NCBI GenBank assembly: GCA_000383355.1
Contig: KB911135.1
Span: 62,962-126,961, forward strand
DNA: 64,000 nt
Source of the DNA: Flavobacterium sp. SCGC AAA160-P02
Lineage (GTDB): Bacteria > Bacteroidota > Bacteroidia > Flavobacteriales > Flavobacteriaceae
Direction: 5' to 3'
Part shown: piece after piece, positions 55,693-64,000 of the stretch
Layout: every line of letters begins with the position of its first letter
How positions within the stretch are numbered: position 1 is the first letter of the stretch
Program-made: the position numbers and the translations under genes
Notes under the pieces: model-generated
Seen by the model: only the letters and a program-made list of their open reading frames with translations
Database searches by the model: none
Told to the model about the DNA's origin: nothing

Positions 55693-56433
55693 TTATAGAA
55701 TGTTATCTATAGTAGACAAAACTTGGCTTAAATCTTTGATGCTTTTGTAGGAAAGCTTATTTTTATTATAATAATCAATCAACTTATTTTCTTCTCTTTC
55801 ATTTGAAGCTAGTAATTTTAAGATGTCTTTTTTTCTGTATTTAAAATCAAAAACTTTGCCATCACGATATGCAAAAAAATTTTCTTTTTTTACAAACTTA
55901 TCTGTTTTTCTATTAACCATTGGGTTTGCAGAAGATTCAACTAATTTTACACTATGGAATTTTAAAATAGATACGTCTTTTGACTCATAAACTAGTTCAA
56001 AAATACGACCTCCAACTTCTGAATCTATCCTTTTAAAGGACTTCCCATCTATGATAATTTTATTTACTTTCTCCATATTGAAAATAAATAAAGAGTCTTG
56101 ACCAATTTTAGATATGATTCTATTCCTTCTCAAGTTCAGATTAACATTATTAATGGAGAATCTTTTCCTGTCTTTTGTTTCTACTATGGCATAATTTGTC
56201 CATTTATCGTATAAATATATTGATCCCTCGATTCTTGTTGGTGGGTTTACGAATCTAGTAGAGGCACCGTAAGAACTTTGAGTAAAATTAGCAGCACCAA
56301 CAAGTGTTTGTCCATTATTTAGAACTCCTTGGTTGGCTGTTTCATTAGTTTCATTTCGTTGGTTGGCATCTTGGGAGTAAGAATAACTAATTGATAATAA
56401 TAATAATACTGATAAGACAAATTTAATTTTCAT
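55693..56433 (-). CDS. Unknown exported protein, intact member of a tandem pair
   Basis: I do not recognise the family. The 246-residue protein has a signal peptide (1-20, ending SYSYSQ), then a Gln/Asn-rich stretch (DANQRNETNETANQ), a beta-rich middle (RIEGSIYLYDKWTNYAIVETKD and similar), a conserved-looking NPMVNR, and a Lys-rich helical C-terminus. No enzyme motif. Repetitive strands of the form SIYLYDK ... FSINNVNLNLRRNRIISKIG suggest a beta-sandwich. It lies between rplQ and carA, which are neighbours in related genomes, so the pair appears inserted there. Confidence 0.75.
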   Translation of the reverse strand: MKIKFVLSVLLLLSISYSYSQDANQRNETNETANQGVLNNGQTLVGAANFTQSSYGASTRFVNPPTRIEGSIYLYDKWTNYAIVETKDRKRFSINNVNLNLRRNRIISKIGQDSLFIFNMEKVNKIIIDGKSFKRIDSEVGGRIFELVYESKDVSILKFHSVKLVESSANPMVNRKTDKFVKKENFFAYRDGKVFDFKYRKKDILKLLASNEREENKLIDYYNKNKLSYKSIKDLSQVLSTIDNIL

Positions 56434-56528
56434 TTTTTTTATTTTTATTTATTTTTTGTTTAGATGAGAATAAAACAAAAAGATTGTGTCTATTTTATTT
56501 AAATAACACCCAACAAAAGTATTAAAAA

Positions 56529-56560
56529 AAAAGAGCAGGCTAAAATTTGCCTGCTCTTTT
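56529..56560 (-). terminator. Terminator of the ribosomal operon after rplQ
   Basis: AAAAGAGCAGGC pairs with GCCTGCTCTTTT around an 8-base loop; followed on the minus strand by a T-run. Confidence 0.9.
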
Positions 56561-56584
56561 TAACATTTATTTAAAAACTATTCT

Positions 56585-57067
56585 TTATTCTTCAGATTTT
56601 TCTTCTTTAGTTGTTTCAACAGTTTCAGCTGGAGCAACATCATCTGTCTTCTTTCTTCTTCCTCTACGAGTAGTTTTCTTGGCTTTTTGTCCTTTAGGAT
56701 TATATATTTCATTATAATCAACTAATTCAACCATTGCCATAGGAGCATTATCTCCCTGACGGTTTCCTAGTTTTATAATACGAACATAACCTCCTGGTCT
56801 ATCAGCTATTTTTACAGAAATTTCTTTAAATAATTCTGTAACTGCATACTTATCTCTAAGGTAACTAAAAACTGTTCTTCTATTGTGAGTTGTATCTGAC
56901 TTAGATTTTGTGATTAATGGCTCAACAAATACTCGTAACGCTTTTGCTTTTGCAACTGTTGTGTTAATACGTTTGTGTTCTATTAAAGAACATGCCATAT
57001 TAGCTAACATTGCTTTTCTATGCGCTGTTTGTCTTCCTAAATGATTGAATTTTTTTCCGTGTCTCAT
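56585..57067 (-). CDS. rplQ: 50S ribosomal protein L17
   Basis: Large-subunit protein near the exit tunnel. Seen: 160 residues with [29 protein letters not shown] at the start; [24 protein letters not shown] near 90-113; and a basic-then-acidic C-terminal tail ([14 protein letters not shown]...EEKSEE) longer than in E. coli but usual for Bacteroidota. Last ribosomal gene of the operon, before the terminator. Confidence 0.98.
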   Translation of the reverse strand: MRHGKKFNHLGRQTAHRKAMLANMACSLIEHKRINTTVAKAKALRVFVEPLITKSKSDTTHNRRTVFSYLRDKYAVTELFKEISVKIADRPGGYVRIIKLGNRQGDNAPMAMVELVDYNEIYNPKGQKAKKTTRRGRRKKTDDVAPAETVETTKEEKSEE

Positions 57068-57127
57068 GACGTTTGTTTTATACTTTCATCTTGCTCAACT
57101 CACTATTGAGGGGCAAATTATGAAAGG

Positions 57128-58120
57128 TTAATCTCTATCTAATTTATATTTTACTAAATCCATTCCAAAATTTAATCCTTTAACATTTACTAATTCTTCT
57201 AGTTCTGTTAATGATTTTTTACCAAAATTTCTGAATTTCATTAAATCACTTTTATTAAAAGAAACTAAATCTCCTAAAGTATCTACTTCTGCAGCTTTTA
57301 AACAATTTAAAGCTCTAACAGAAAGATCCATATCTATTAATCTAGTCTTTAATAACTGACGCATATGTAATGATTCTTCATCATAAGTTTCAGTTTGTGC
57401 AATCTCATCTGCCTCAAGAGTAATTCTCTCATCAGAGAACAACATGAAGTGATGTATTAATATTTTAGCAGCTTCGGTTAATGCATCTTTAGGATTTATT
57501 GAACCGTCTGTTTCTATATCAAAGATTAATTTTTCGTAATCTGTTTTTTGCTCAACACGAAAGTTTTCAATTGCGTATTTGACATTCTTAATTGGAGTGT
57601 AAATAGAATCTGTAAAAATAGTCCCTATAGGTGCTCCAGATTTTTTATTTTCTTCAGCAGGAACAAAACCTCTTCCTTTTTCTATGGTAAGTTCCATGTT
57701 TAATTTCACAGACTTGTCCATATTACAGATTACTAAATCTGGATTTAAAACCTGAAAACCAGAAATATACTTCTGTAAATCACCAGCTGTTAATTGATCT
57801 TGTCCTGAAGTAGCAACAGAAACTGTTTCTCTATCTGACTCTTCAATTTGTTTCTTAAAACGAACTTGTTTAAGGTTAAGAATAATCTCAGTTACATCTT
57901 CAACAATACCTTTAATTGTTGAAAATTCATGTTCTACACCATCAACTCTTAATGAAGTAATAGCAAATCCTTCTAAAGAAGATAATAATACTCTTCTTAA
58001 AGCATTTCCTACAGTTAAACCAAAACCTTGTTCTAATGGTCTAAACTCAAATCTACCAGAAAAATCTGTAGATTCTATCATTATTACCTTATCGGGTTTT
58101 TGAAAATTTAAAATTGCCAT
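57128..58120 (-). CDS. rpoA: DNA-directed RNA polymerase subunit alpha
   Basis: Scaffold of RNA polymerase assembly. Seen: 330 residues; N-terminal domain with [28 protein letters not shown], the dimerisation block; and the C-terminal domain with [38 protein letters not shown] (about 275-315). Located between rpsD and rplQ as in the alpha operon. Confidence 0.98.
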   Translation of the reverse strand: MAILNFQKPDKVIMIESTDFSGRFEFRPLEQGFGLTVGNALRRVLLSSLEGFAITSLRVDGVEHEFSTIKGIVEDVTEIILNLKQVRFKKQIEESDRETVSVATSGQDQLTAGDLQKYISGFQVLNPDLVICNMDKSVKLNMELTIEKGRGFVPAEENKKSGAPIGTIFTDSIYTPIKNVKYAIENFRVEQKTDYEKLIFDIETDGSINPKDALTEAAKILIHHFMLFSDERITLEADEIAQTETYDEESLHMRQLLKTRLIDMDLSVRALNCLKAAEVDTLGDLVSFNKSDLMKFRNFGKKSLTELEELVNVKGLNFGMDLVKYKLDRD

Positions 58121-58218
58121 ATGTTTTTCTTCGTTTTAATTGTTAGTTGGTTGCGCGGTTTGTAAGCGTGAAGAATTGCAAACATTCCCTTTGGCCAAAT
58201 ACCAATGTGATTAATTTA

Positions 58219-58824
58219 TTATTTAGAATATAATTCTACGATTAATTGCTCTTTAATATTTTCAGGAATTTGTAATCTCTGTGGAGTTTTAACATAAGTT
58301 CCTTCTTTTTTATCAGAATTCCAGCTTAACCATTCATAAACAGCGCTACTAGATGCCAATGCATTTTCTACAGCTAATAAAGATTTTGACTTCTCTCTAA
58401 CTGCAACTACATCACCTTCTTTTAAAGAATATGAAGGTATATTTACGATCTCTCCATTTACTGTTATGTGTCTGTGAGAAACTAATTGACGAGCTCCTCT
58501 TCTAGATTTTGCAATACCAAAACGGTACACAACGTTGTCTAAACGAGCTTCACATAATTGTAATAAAACCTCTCCTGTAATTCCTTTGGAAGAAGATGCT
58601 TTTTTAAATAAATTACTGAACTGACGTTCTAATATTCCATAAGAATATTTAGCTTTTTGCTTTTCCATTAGCTGGACAGCATATTCAGATTTTTTACCTC
58701 TTCTTTTAGCATTTCCATGCTGTCCTGGAGGGTAATTTCTTTTTTCGAAGCTCTTGTCTGCTCCAAATATTGCTTCGCCAAATTTACGAGCAATTTTAGT
58801 TTTTGGTCCTGTATATCTTGCCAT
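58219..58824 (-). CDS. rpsD: 30S ribosomal protein S4
   Basis: 16S rRNA-binding assembly protein. Seen: 201 residues; [21 protein letters not shown]; the S4 domain near 92-150 with [35 protein letters not shown]; no zinc-binding Cys at the N-terminus. Located between rpsK and rpoA. Confidence 0.98.
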   Translation of the reverse strand: MARYTGPKTKIARKFGEAIFGADKSFEKRNYPPGQHGNAKRRGKKSEYAVQLMEKQKAKYSYGILERQFSNLFKKASSSKGITGEVLLQLCEARLDNVVYRFGIAKSRRGARQLVSHRHITVNGEIVNIPSYSLKEGDVVAVREKSKSLLAVENALASSSAVYEWLSWNSDKKEGTYVKTPQRLQIPENIKEQLIVELYSK

Positions 58825-58903
58825 TTCTGTTTTTGTTACAATAGGGATTATGAATTAAGGCTTAATCCTTCGATAATCTGTTTCCTATATATTAAAAATT
58901 TAA

Positions 58904-59287
58904 TTATACTCGTCTTCTTTTTGGTGGACGACAACCATTGTGAGGAGTAGGAGTAACATCAATAATTTCAGTTACTTCAATTCCTGAATTGTGAATGGCT
59001 CTAATAGCAGATTCTCTACCATTTCCAGGTCCTTTCACATATACTTTTACTTTACGTAAACCAGCTTCATGAGCTACTTTAGAACAATCTTCTGCGGCTA
59101 ATTGAGCTGCATAAGGTGTGTTCTTTTTAGAACCTCTAAATCCCATTTTACCAGCTGATGACCACGAAATAACATCACCTTTCTTATTTGTCAAAGAAAT
59201 AATGATATTATTAAAAGATGCTGTAACATGAGCTTCTCCGATAGACTCAATAATTACTTTACGTTTTTTTGAACTTGTTTTTGCCAT
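58904..59287 (-). CDS. rpsK: 30S ribosomal protein S11
   Basis: Platform protein at the mRNA/E-site region. Seen: 127 residues; [45 protein letters not shown]-terminal [17 protein letters not shown], where the N-G is the usual isoaspartate site. Between rpsM and rpsD. Confidence 0.98.
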   Translation of the reverse strand: MAKTSSKKRKVIIESIGEAHVTASFNNIIISLTNKKGDVISWSSAGKMGFRGSKKNTPYAAQLAAEDCSKVAHEAGLRKVKVYVKGPGNGRESAIRAIHNSGIEVTEIIDVTPTPHNGCRPPKRRRV

Positions 59288-59368
59288 AATAATTTGGTGT
59301 TTAGCTATAATGCTCTAGTAAATTGTGTTTGGTACACGGCACACTAGTTAATTAAAGCTATTTGTAAC

Positions 59369-59734
59369 TTATTTTTTCTTGTTAGCTACTGTTTTTCTCT
59401 TACCTTTTCTTGTTCTAGAGTTGTTTTTAGTTCTCTGACCTCTTAAAGGAAGACCTACTCTATGACGAATACCTCTCTGACATCCAATATCCATTAGACG
59501 TTTGATACTTAATTGTACCTCAGAACGCAATTCACCTTCTATGGTAAAAGTTCCAACTTGTTCTCTAATTGCAGCGATTTGATCATCAGTCCAATCTTGA
59601 ACTTTAACACTCTCGTCTACTTTTGCGTTTGCTAAAACTTCTTTAGCTCTACTGTTTCCTATACCAAAGATGTAAGTTAAAGCAATAACTCCTCTTTTAT
59701 TCTTTGGAATGTCTATACCTGCTATTCTTGCCAT
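59369..59734 (-). CDS. rpsM: 30S ribosomal protein S13
   Basis: Head protein contacting the P-site tRNA and L5. Seen: 121 residues; [58 protein letters not shown] at the C-terminus. Its ATG overlaps the rpmJ stop by one base. Confidence 0.98.
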   Translation of the reverse strand: MARIAGIDIPKNKRGVIALTYIFGIGNSRAKEVLANAKVDESVKVQDWTDDQIAAIREQVGTFTIEGELRSEVQLSIKRLMDIGCQRGIRHRVGLPLRGQRTKNNSRTRKGKRKTVANKKK

Positions 59735-59850
59735 TACCCTTGTCTTTGTTTAAATCTAGGATTTTGTTTATTAATCACATATAATCTACCTTTTCTGCGC
59801 ACTATTTTGCAGTCGGCACTTCTTTTCTTTACTGATGCTCTAACTTTCAT
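59734..59850 (-). CDS. rpmJ: 50S ribosomal protein L36
   Basis: Small zinc-type large-subunit protein of 38 residues, [21 protein letters not shown] ending NPRFKQRQG. The usual four-ligand set is incomplete: Cys14 is the only Cys, as in zinc-free (type-B-like) L36 of Bacteroidota. Stop TAA 59736-59734 overlaps the rpsM ATG. Lies between infA and rpsM. Confidence 0.95.
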   Translation of the reverse strand: MKVRASVKKRSADCKIVRRKGRLYVINKQNPRFKQRQG

Positions 59851-59862
59851 TAGTTCTGTTTT

Positions 59863-60078
59863 TTAATATCTATAAGTTATTCTAGCCTTAGATAAATCAT
59901 AAGGACTCATTTCTAATTTTACTTTATCTCCTGGTAATAATTTAATATAATGCATTCTCATTTTACCTGAGATATGAGCCGTTACAATATGCCCGTTTTC
60001 TAATTCTACACGAAACATTGCATTTGATAATGCTTCTGTAATAGTTCCATCTTGTTCTATTGCTGCTTGTTTAGCCAT
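59863..60078 (-). CDS. infA: Translation initiation factor IF-1
   Basis: Binds the 30S A site during initiation. Seen: 71 residues; [41 protein letters not shown], an S1-type OB fold; [23 protein letters not shown]. It starts 3 bases after secY stops. Confidence 0.98.
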   Translation of the reverse strand: MAKQAAIEQDGTITEALSNAMFRVELENGHIVTAHISGKMRMHYIKLLPGDKVKLEMSPYDLSKARITYRY

Positions 60079-60081
60079 AAT

Positions 60082-61407
60082 TTACTTCAATGATTTTCTA
60101 TTACTATTTCCTGATTTCATTAAACCATCATAATGACTGTTCAATAAATATGAATTGATTTGCTGAATAGTATCTATCGCAACACCAACCATAATGATTA
60201 ATGAGGTCCCTCCATAAAATAAAGCCCAACCTTGCTGAACTCCAAATTGAACCACAATAGCTGGAAGTATAGATAAACCTGCAAGAAATAACGATCCTGG
60301 AAAAGTTATTCTAGATAATACAGAATCTAATCTTTCAGCAGTGTCTTTTCCTGGTCTAATTCCTGGAATAAAACCTCCACTTTTCTTTAAATCATCGGCC
60401 ATTTTATTCGTTGGAATAGTGATGGCTGTATAAAAGAAACTAAAAATTACAATTAGAAGTGCAAATATAACATTGTACCACAATCCAAATGGATCTTGTA
60501 ATTCTGATAATACTGGGAATTTTCTTGCCAAAGCCATTGGTAAAAACATAATTGCTTGAGCAAAAATAATAGGCATTACACCTGCAGCATTTAATTTTAA
60601 TGGAATGTAATCTCTAGATCCTGCTGTGTTCTGAATATTTCCAGCAACAGTTCTTCTTGCGTACTGAACTGCTATTTTACGAACAGCTGTTACTAAATAA
60701 ACACTTAACAGTATAACAACAAACCAAACGATAACTTCTATTAAAATCATCATAACACCACCTGCTCCAGCATTGGTAGTTTTTGCAACATACTCTTGTA
60801 AGAAAGATGCTGGGAAATTTGCAATAATACCAACAGTAATTAATAATGAAATACCATTACCAACACCTTTATCTGTAATACGCTCTCCTAACCACATAGC
60901 AAAAATTGTTCCTGCCGTTAATAATATCATCGATGAAATCCAAAACGTAGGACCAGTTACTAAAAATGCTTCTGGCGGTAAACCAAATGTATTCTGAATA
61001 GCTGCTATGTATGTAGGACCTTGAACCATTGTAATTAAAATGGTTAACCATCTAGTTATTTGTGTAATTTTCTTTCTACCACTTTCTCCGTCTTTTTGTA
61101 ATTTTTGCAAATAAGGAACTGCTATTCCCATTAGTTGCACTACAATAGAAGCAGATATATAGGGCATAATTCCTAACGCCATAATTGAAGCTCTAGAAAA
61201 TGCACCACCTGTAAATGCGTTTAATAATCCTAAAAGACCTGAAGAAGTACCCTCTTTTAACGCTGATAATTGTAATGGATCTATTCCAGGTAATGGAACA
61301 CCAGCCATAAAACGGTAAACAGCAATTAAACCAAGAGTTAGAATAATTTTATTCTTTAACTCTTCTATTTTCCAGATATCTTTTAATGTGGTTATAAAAT
61401 TCTTCAT
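60082..61407 (-). CDS. secY: Preprotein translocase subunit SecY
   Basis: Channel of the Sec translocon. Seen: 441 residues, ten hydrophobic helices; N-terminal MKNFITTLKDIWKIEELKNKIILTL, the plug-region FTGGAFSRASIMALGIMPYISASI, GISLLITVGI, GFIPGIRPG near 330-338. Between rplO and infA. Confidence 0.98.
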   Translation of the reverse strand: MKNFITTLKDIWKIEELKNKIILTLGLIAVYRFMAGVPLPGIDPLQLSALKEGTSSGLLGLLNAFTGGAFSRASIMALGIMPYISASIVVQLMGIAVPYLQKLQKDGESGRKKITQITRWLTILITMVQGPTYIAAIQNTFGLPPEAFLVTGPTFWISSMILLTAGTIFAMWLGERITDKGVGNGISLLITVGIIANFPASFLQEYVAKTTNAGAGGVMMILIEVIVWFVVILLSVYLVTAVRKIAVQYARRTVAGNIQNTAGSRDYIPLKLNAAGVMPIIFAQAIMFLPMALARKFPVLSELQDPFGLWYNVIFALLIVIFSFFYTAITIPTNKMADDLKKSGGFIPGIRPGKDTAERLDSVLSRITFPGSLFLAGLSILPAIVVQFGVQQGWALFYGGTSLIIMVGVAIDTIQQINSYLLNSHYDGLMKSGNSNRKSLK

Positions 61408-61418
61408 TTAATAGGTTC

Positions 61419-61868
61419 TTATAAAGTAACTACTTCTCCACCAGCAGCTTCAATAGCAGCTTTAGCAGTAGCAGTAAATTTATGTACAGTAACATTTAAT
61501 GTAGCTTTTAACTCACCACGACCCAAAATTTTCACTAAGTCGTTTTTCCCTACAACACCATTTGCTACTAAAATTTCTAAACTAACTGTATCAGTTATCT
61601 TTTTATTATCAACTAATTCTTGAAGTTTGTCTAAATTGACACCTGCATATTCCTTGCGGTTTATGTTTGTGAAACCAAATTTAGGCACACGTCTTTGAAG
61701 TGGCATCTGACCACCTTCAAAACCAATCTTTCTAGAATAACCTGAACGAGATTTTGCTCCGTTGTGACCTCTGGTAGATGTTCCACCTTTTCCAGATCCT
61801 TCACCTCTAGCAATTCTTTTTCCGCTTTTTACAGATCCTTCTGCTGGTTTTAAGTTATGTAAACTCAT
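61419..61868 (-). CDS. rplO: 50S ribosomal protein L15
   Basis: Early-assembling large-subunit protein. Seen: 149 residues; MSLHNLKPAEGSVKSGKRIARGEGSGKGGTSTRGHNGAKSRSGYS with the typical Gly/Lys/Arg-rich N-terminus; QMPLQRRVPKFGFTN near 53-67. Between rpmD and secY. Confidence 0.98.
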   Translation of the reverse strand: MSLHNLKPAEGSVKSGKRIARGEGSGKGGTSTRGHNGAKSRSGYSRKIGFEGGQMPLQRRVPKFGFTNINRKEYAGVNLDKLQELVDNKKITDTVSLEILVANGVVGKNDLVKILGRGELKATLNVTVHKFTATAKAAIEAAGGEVVTL

Positions 61869-61881
61869 AATATATCTTATA

Positions 61882-62064
61882 TTAAATTTCCGTTACAGAA
61901 ACTAAATGTTTAATTGTATTAACCATACCGATAATAGAAGGAGTTGCCTCATGTTCTACAGTTTGGTTCATTTTTCGTAAACCTAATGCCTCTAAAGTTC
62001 TTTTTTGATTTTGAAGGCGTCCGATTTGACTTTTTACTTGTGTAACTTTAATTCTTGTCATCAT
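61882..62064 (-). CDS. rpmD: 50S ribosomal protein L30
   Basis: Small large-subunit protein: 60 residues from ATG 62064, or 59 if the next ATG (62061) is used, as is more usual (MTRIKVTQVKS). Seen: IGRLQNQKRTLEALGLRKMNQTVEHEATPSIIGMVN. Between rpsE and rplO. Confidence 0.97.
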   Translation of the reverse strand: MMTRIKVTQVKSQIGRLQNQKRTLEALGLRKMNQTVEHEATPSIIGMVNTIKHLVSVTEI

Positions 62065-62071
62065 CTTAGGT

Positions 62072-62596
62072 TTATCCGTTAAATACTTTCTCTAAAGAAA
62101 TTCCTCTTTGTTTTGCAATTGCTGCAGCACTACGCAATTGTAACAATGCATCAAAAGATGCTTTTACAACGTTGTGTGGGTTTGAAGAACCTTGAGATTT
62201 TGATAATACATCATGCACACCAACAGACTCTAATACAGCACGAACAGCACCACCAGCGATAACTCCGGTACCATTTGAAGCTGGCTTGATAAAAACTTTA
62301 GCTCCACCAAACTTCCCTTTTTGTTCGTGAGGTACAGTTCCATTTAAAATAGGAATTCTTACCAAATTTTTCTTTGCGTCTTCAATTGCTTTTGCAATAG
62401 CTGATGCTACGTCTTTAGATTTCCCTAAACCGTGACCAACAACTCCGTTTCCGTCACCAACAACAACAATAGCAGAAAAACCAAATGCTCTACCTCCTTT
62501 TGTTACTTTAGTTACACGTTGTACTCCTACAAGTCTATCAACAAGCTCTAATCCGCTTGGTTTAACTCTTTCTACGTTTTTATATTTATGATACAT
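62072..62596 (-). CDS. rpsE: 30S ribosomal protein S5
   Basis: Small-subunit protein acting in decoding accuracy. Seen: 174 residues; [81 protein letters not shown]. Between rplR and rpmD. Confidence 0.98.
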   Translation of the reverse strand: MYHKYKNVERVKPSGLELVDRLVGVQRVTKVTKGGRAFGFSAIVVVGDGNGVVGHGLGKSKDVASAIAKAIEDAKKNLVRIPILNGTVPHEQKGKFGGAKVFIKPASNGTGVIAGGAVRAVLESVGVHDVLSKSQGSSNPHNVVKASFDALLQLRSAAAIAKQRGISLEKVFNG

Positions 62597-62608
62597 ACTA
62601 TAGACTTA

Positions 62609-62959
62609 TTAAAATTTTAAACCAGCTTCTCTTGCAGCCTCTGCTAATACTTTTACTCTACCGTGATATAAATATCCGTTTCTGTCAAAAGCAACAGTTT
62701 CTACTCCAGCTTTAGTTGCTAATTCTGCTATTGATTTTCCAACAGCAGCAGCAGCTTCTTGTTTAGTACTTGCTTTAATATCTTTATTTCTTGATGAAAC
62801 TGAAGCAATTGTTGCCCCGTCTACATCGTTAACTAATTGAGCATAAATTTCTTTATTACTTCTATAGACAGACAATCTTGGTTTTGTTGCTGTTCCAGAA
62901 ATAATTTTTCTAATTCTATACTTAATTCTAGTTCTTCTTTGAAGCTTTGATAATGCCAT
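62609..62959 (-). CDS. rplR: 50S ribosomal protein L18
   Basis: 5S rRNA-binding protein of 116 residues. Seen: basic N-terminus ([19 protein letters not shown]), [21 protein letters not shown], and C-terminal [26 protein letters not shown]. Between rplF and rpsE. Confidence 0.98.
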   Translation of the reverse strand: MALSKLQRRTRIKYRIRKIISGTATKPRLSVYRSNKEIYAQLVNDVDGATIASVSSRNKDIKASTKQEAAAAVGKSIAELATKAGVETVAFDRNGYLYHGRVKVLAEAAREAGLKF

Positions 62960-62971
62960 AACTCTTATAAA

Positions 62972-63517
62972 TTATGCAGATTTACCTGCTTTTCTTCTTA
63001 ATACTTCACCTACAAATTTAACTCCTTTACCTTTGTAAGGCTCTGGTCTACGGAAACCGCGAATTTTCGCAGCAACTTGTCCAACCAATTGCTTATCGTA
63101 AGAAGTTAATTTAATAATTGGATTTTTTCCTTTCTCTGAAATAGTTTCAATCTTAACTTCTGGAGCTAATTCTAAAACAATATTGTGAGAGTAACCCAAT
63201 GCTAAATCTAGTTTTTGACCTTGATTTGAAGCTCTGTAACCTACACCGACTAATTCTAATTCTTTAGTCCATCCTTTACTTACACCATCAATCATATTAG
63301 AAAACAACGCTCTCATTAAACCGTGTTGGGCCTTATGATTTTTGCTTTCTGATGCTCTATCTAAAAAGATAGTAGCGTCTTCAATTTTTACAGAAATTCC
63401 ATCAGAAATTGTTTGTGACAACTCTCCTAATTTTCCTTTTACTGTAATAATATTTTCGTTTATGTTTACATCTACACCTTGTGGAATGCTAACCGGATTT
63501 TTTCCTATTCTACTCAT
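62972..63517 (-). CDS. rplF: 50S ribosomal protein L6
   Basis: Large-subunit protein near the sarcin-ricin loop. Seen: 181 residues; MSRIGKNPVSIPQGVDVNI; ELVGVGYRASNQGQKLDLALGYSH; RRPEPYKGKGVKFVGEVLRRKAGKSA. Between rpsH and rplR. Confidence 0.98.
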   Translation of the reverse strand: MSRIGKNPVSIPQGVDVNINENIITVKGKLGELSQTISDGISVKIEDATIFLDRASESKNHKAQHGLMRALFSNMIDGVSKGWTKELELVGVGYRASNQGQKLDLALGYSHNIVLELAPEVKIETISEKGKNPIIKLTSYDKQLVGQVAAKIRGFRRPEPYKGKGVKFVGEVLRRKAGKSA

Positions 63518-63526
63518 CTCTTAGGT

Positions 63527-63925
63527 TTAATGAACGTAACATAAAACTTCTCCTCCAACATTCTCTGCAATGGCTTTTTTATTTGTCATTACACCTTTTG
63601 AAGTTGAAACAATAGCAATTCCAAGTCCGTTTAATACTCTTGGCATCTCATTGGCGCCAACGTATTTACGTAAACCTGGTGTACTAATTCGTTGAATTTT
63701 TCTGATTACCGACTCTTTTGTGTCTTTGTCATATTTTAGAGCTATTTTAATGGTTCCTTGAACAGAACTATCATTAAATTGATAACTTAAAACATACCCT
63801 TGATCAAACAAAATTTTTGTCATTTCCTTCTTCAAGTTTGAAGCTGGAATTTCTACTACTCTGTGTCCTGCAGAAATTGCATTTCTAACTCTCGTTAGAT
63901 AATCTGCGATTGGATCTGTATACAT
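63527..63925 (-). CDS. rpsH: 30S ribosomal protein S8
   Basis: 16S rRNA-binding protein. Seen: 132 residues; MYTDPIADYLTRVRNAISAGHRVVEIPASNLKKE; RISTPGLRKYVGANEMPRVLNGLGIAIVSTSKGVMTNKKA with the family Ser-Thr-Ser-x-Gly block. First complete gene of the leftward ribosomal operon in this window. Confidence 0.98.
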   Translation of the reverse strand: MYTDPIADYLTRVRNAISAGHRVVEIPASNLKKEMTKILFDQGYVLSYQFNDSSVQGTIKIALKYDKDTKESVIRKIQRISTPGLRKYVGANEMPRVLNGLGIAIVSTSKGVMTNKKAIAENVGGEVLCYVH

Positions 63926-63960
63926 ATTTATTTAAATTTCGATTACGGTTTTCAATTACC

Positions 63961-64000
63961 TTATTTACCTACAGATTTCTCTGTGATAACTGAACCTATA
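63961..64000 (-). CDS. C-terminal fragment of an unidentified frame at the right edge
   Basis: A frame open to the edge ends at TAA 63963-63961 and reads IGSVITEKSVGK. It lies 35 bases upstream of rpsH, where rpsN (S14) normally sits. The residues do not resemble the usual S14 C-terminus, which ends in KASW. Only 12 codons are visible, so it may not be a gene. Confidence 0.3.
   Translation of the reverse strand, partial: IGSVITEKSVGK

Overview
The window reads as chromosome of a marine, light-exploiting flavobacterium (Bacteroidota, Flavobacteriia), close in content to Polaribacter-like genomes. The evidence is the AT-rich sequence, TAnnTTTG-type -7 promoter boxes close to many starts instead of strong Shine-Dalgarno/-10 signals, a T9SS type A sorting tail, Cys lipoproteins, a proteorhodopsin paired with blh, and the flavobacterial order rplQ-carA-eno-gltA-dimethylarginine hydrolase/ctlX. 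No phage, insertion sequence, CRISPR array or rRNA operon is visible.

Layout. 1-4.5 kb: ftsH (cut by the left edge) with rsfS, then birA, an SRPBCC protein, pyrE and a NUDIX hydrolase. 4.6-10.7 kb: a SulP transporter, a two-subunit periplasmic molybdenum hydroxylase and an M14 peptidase lipoprotein. 10.7-14.7 kb: coaD, ddl, a PASTA protein, an RluD-type pseudouridine synthase and yaaA. 14.7-18.1 kb: the light module, with blh (frameshifted here) divergent from proteorhodopsin, an unrecognised membrane protein tail-to-tail with it, and a DUF2853 gene. 18.3-21.4 kb: dnaK and two small genes. 21.5-30.4 kb: a kynurenine (tryptophan) degradation cluster. 30.5-40.9 kb: a serB-serA fusion, a UbiA-like membrane protein, gcvP, rpmE type B, and envelope or secreted proteins. 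41-47 kb: a DUF389 protein, tRNA-Lys(TTT), MlaE/MlaF, a PafA-like phosphatase and a T9SS cargo protein. 47-54.6 kb: ctlX, a fasciclin lipoprotein, a dimethylarginine-hydrolase-like enzyme, gltA, eno and carA. 54.7-56.4 kb: two tandem paralogues of an unknown exported protein. 56.6 kb to the right edge: the spc/alpha ribosomal operon read leftward (rpsH-rplF-rplR-rpsE-rpmD-rplO-secY-infA-rpmJ-rpsM-rpsK-rpsD-rpoA-rplQ).

How the genes work together. Proteorhodopsin (DTE-type pump, Met at the tuning site) needs retinal, which Blh makes by cleaving beta-carotene. kynU, kmo, the 3-hydroxyanthranilate dioxygenase, the ACMS decarboxylase, the semialdehyde dehydrogenase and a RidA deaminase together take kynurenine to 4-oxalocrotonate. 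gcvP and serB-serA cover glycine/serine one-carbon metabolism, and gltA and eno central carbon.

Most notable: three genes carry single-nucleotide lesions. blh has a frameshift at an A8/A7 tract. carA has an in-frame TGA where Gly is expected. One of the two tandem paralogues has a -1 frameshift at an A-AAA-AAA heptamer. They may be assembly errors, genuine pseudogenes or recoding sites; raw reads would decide. The best regulatory candidates are a sigma-54-like promoter ahead of dnaK and paired TTGTTnAACAA palindromes straddling the promoter of the fasciclin lipoprotein.
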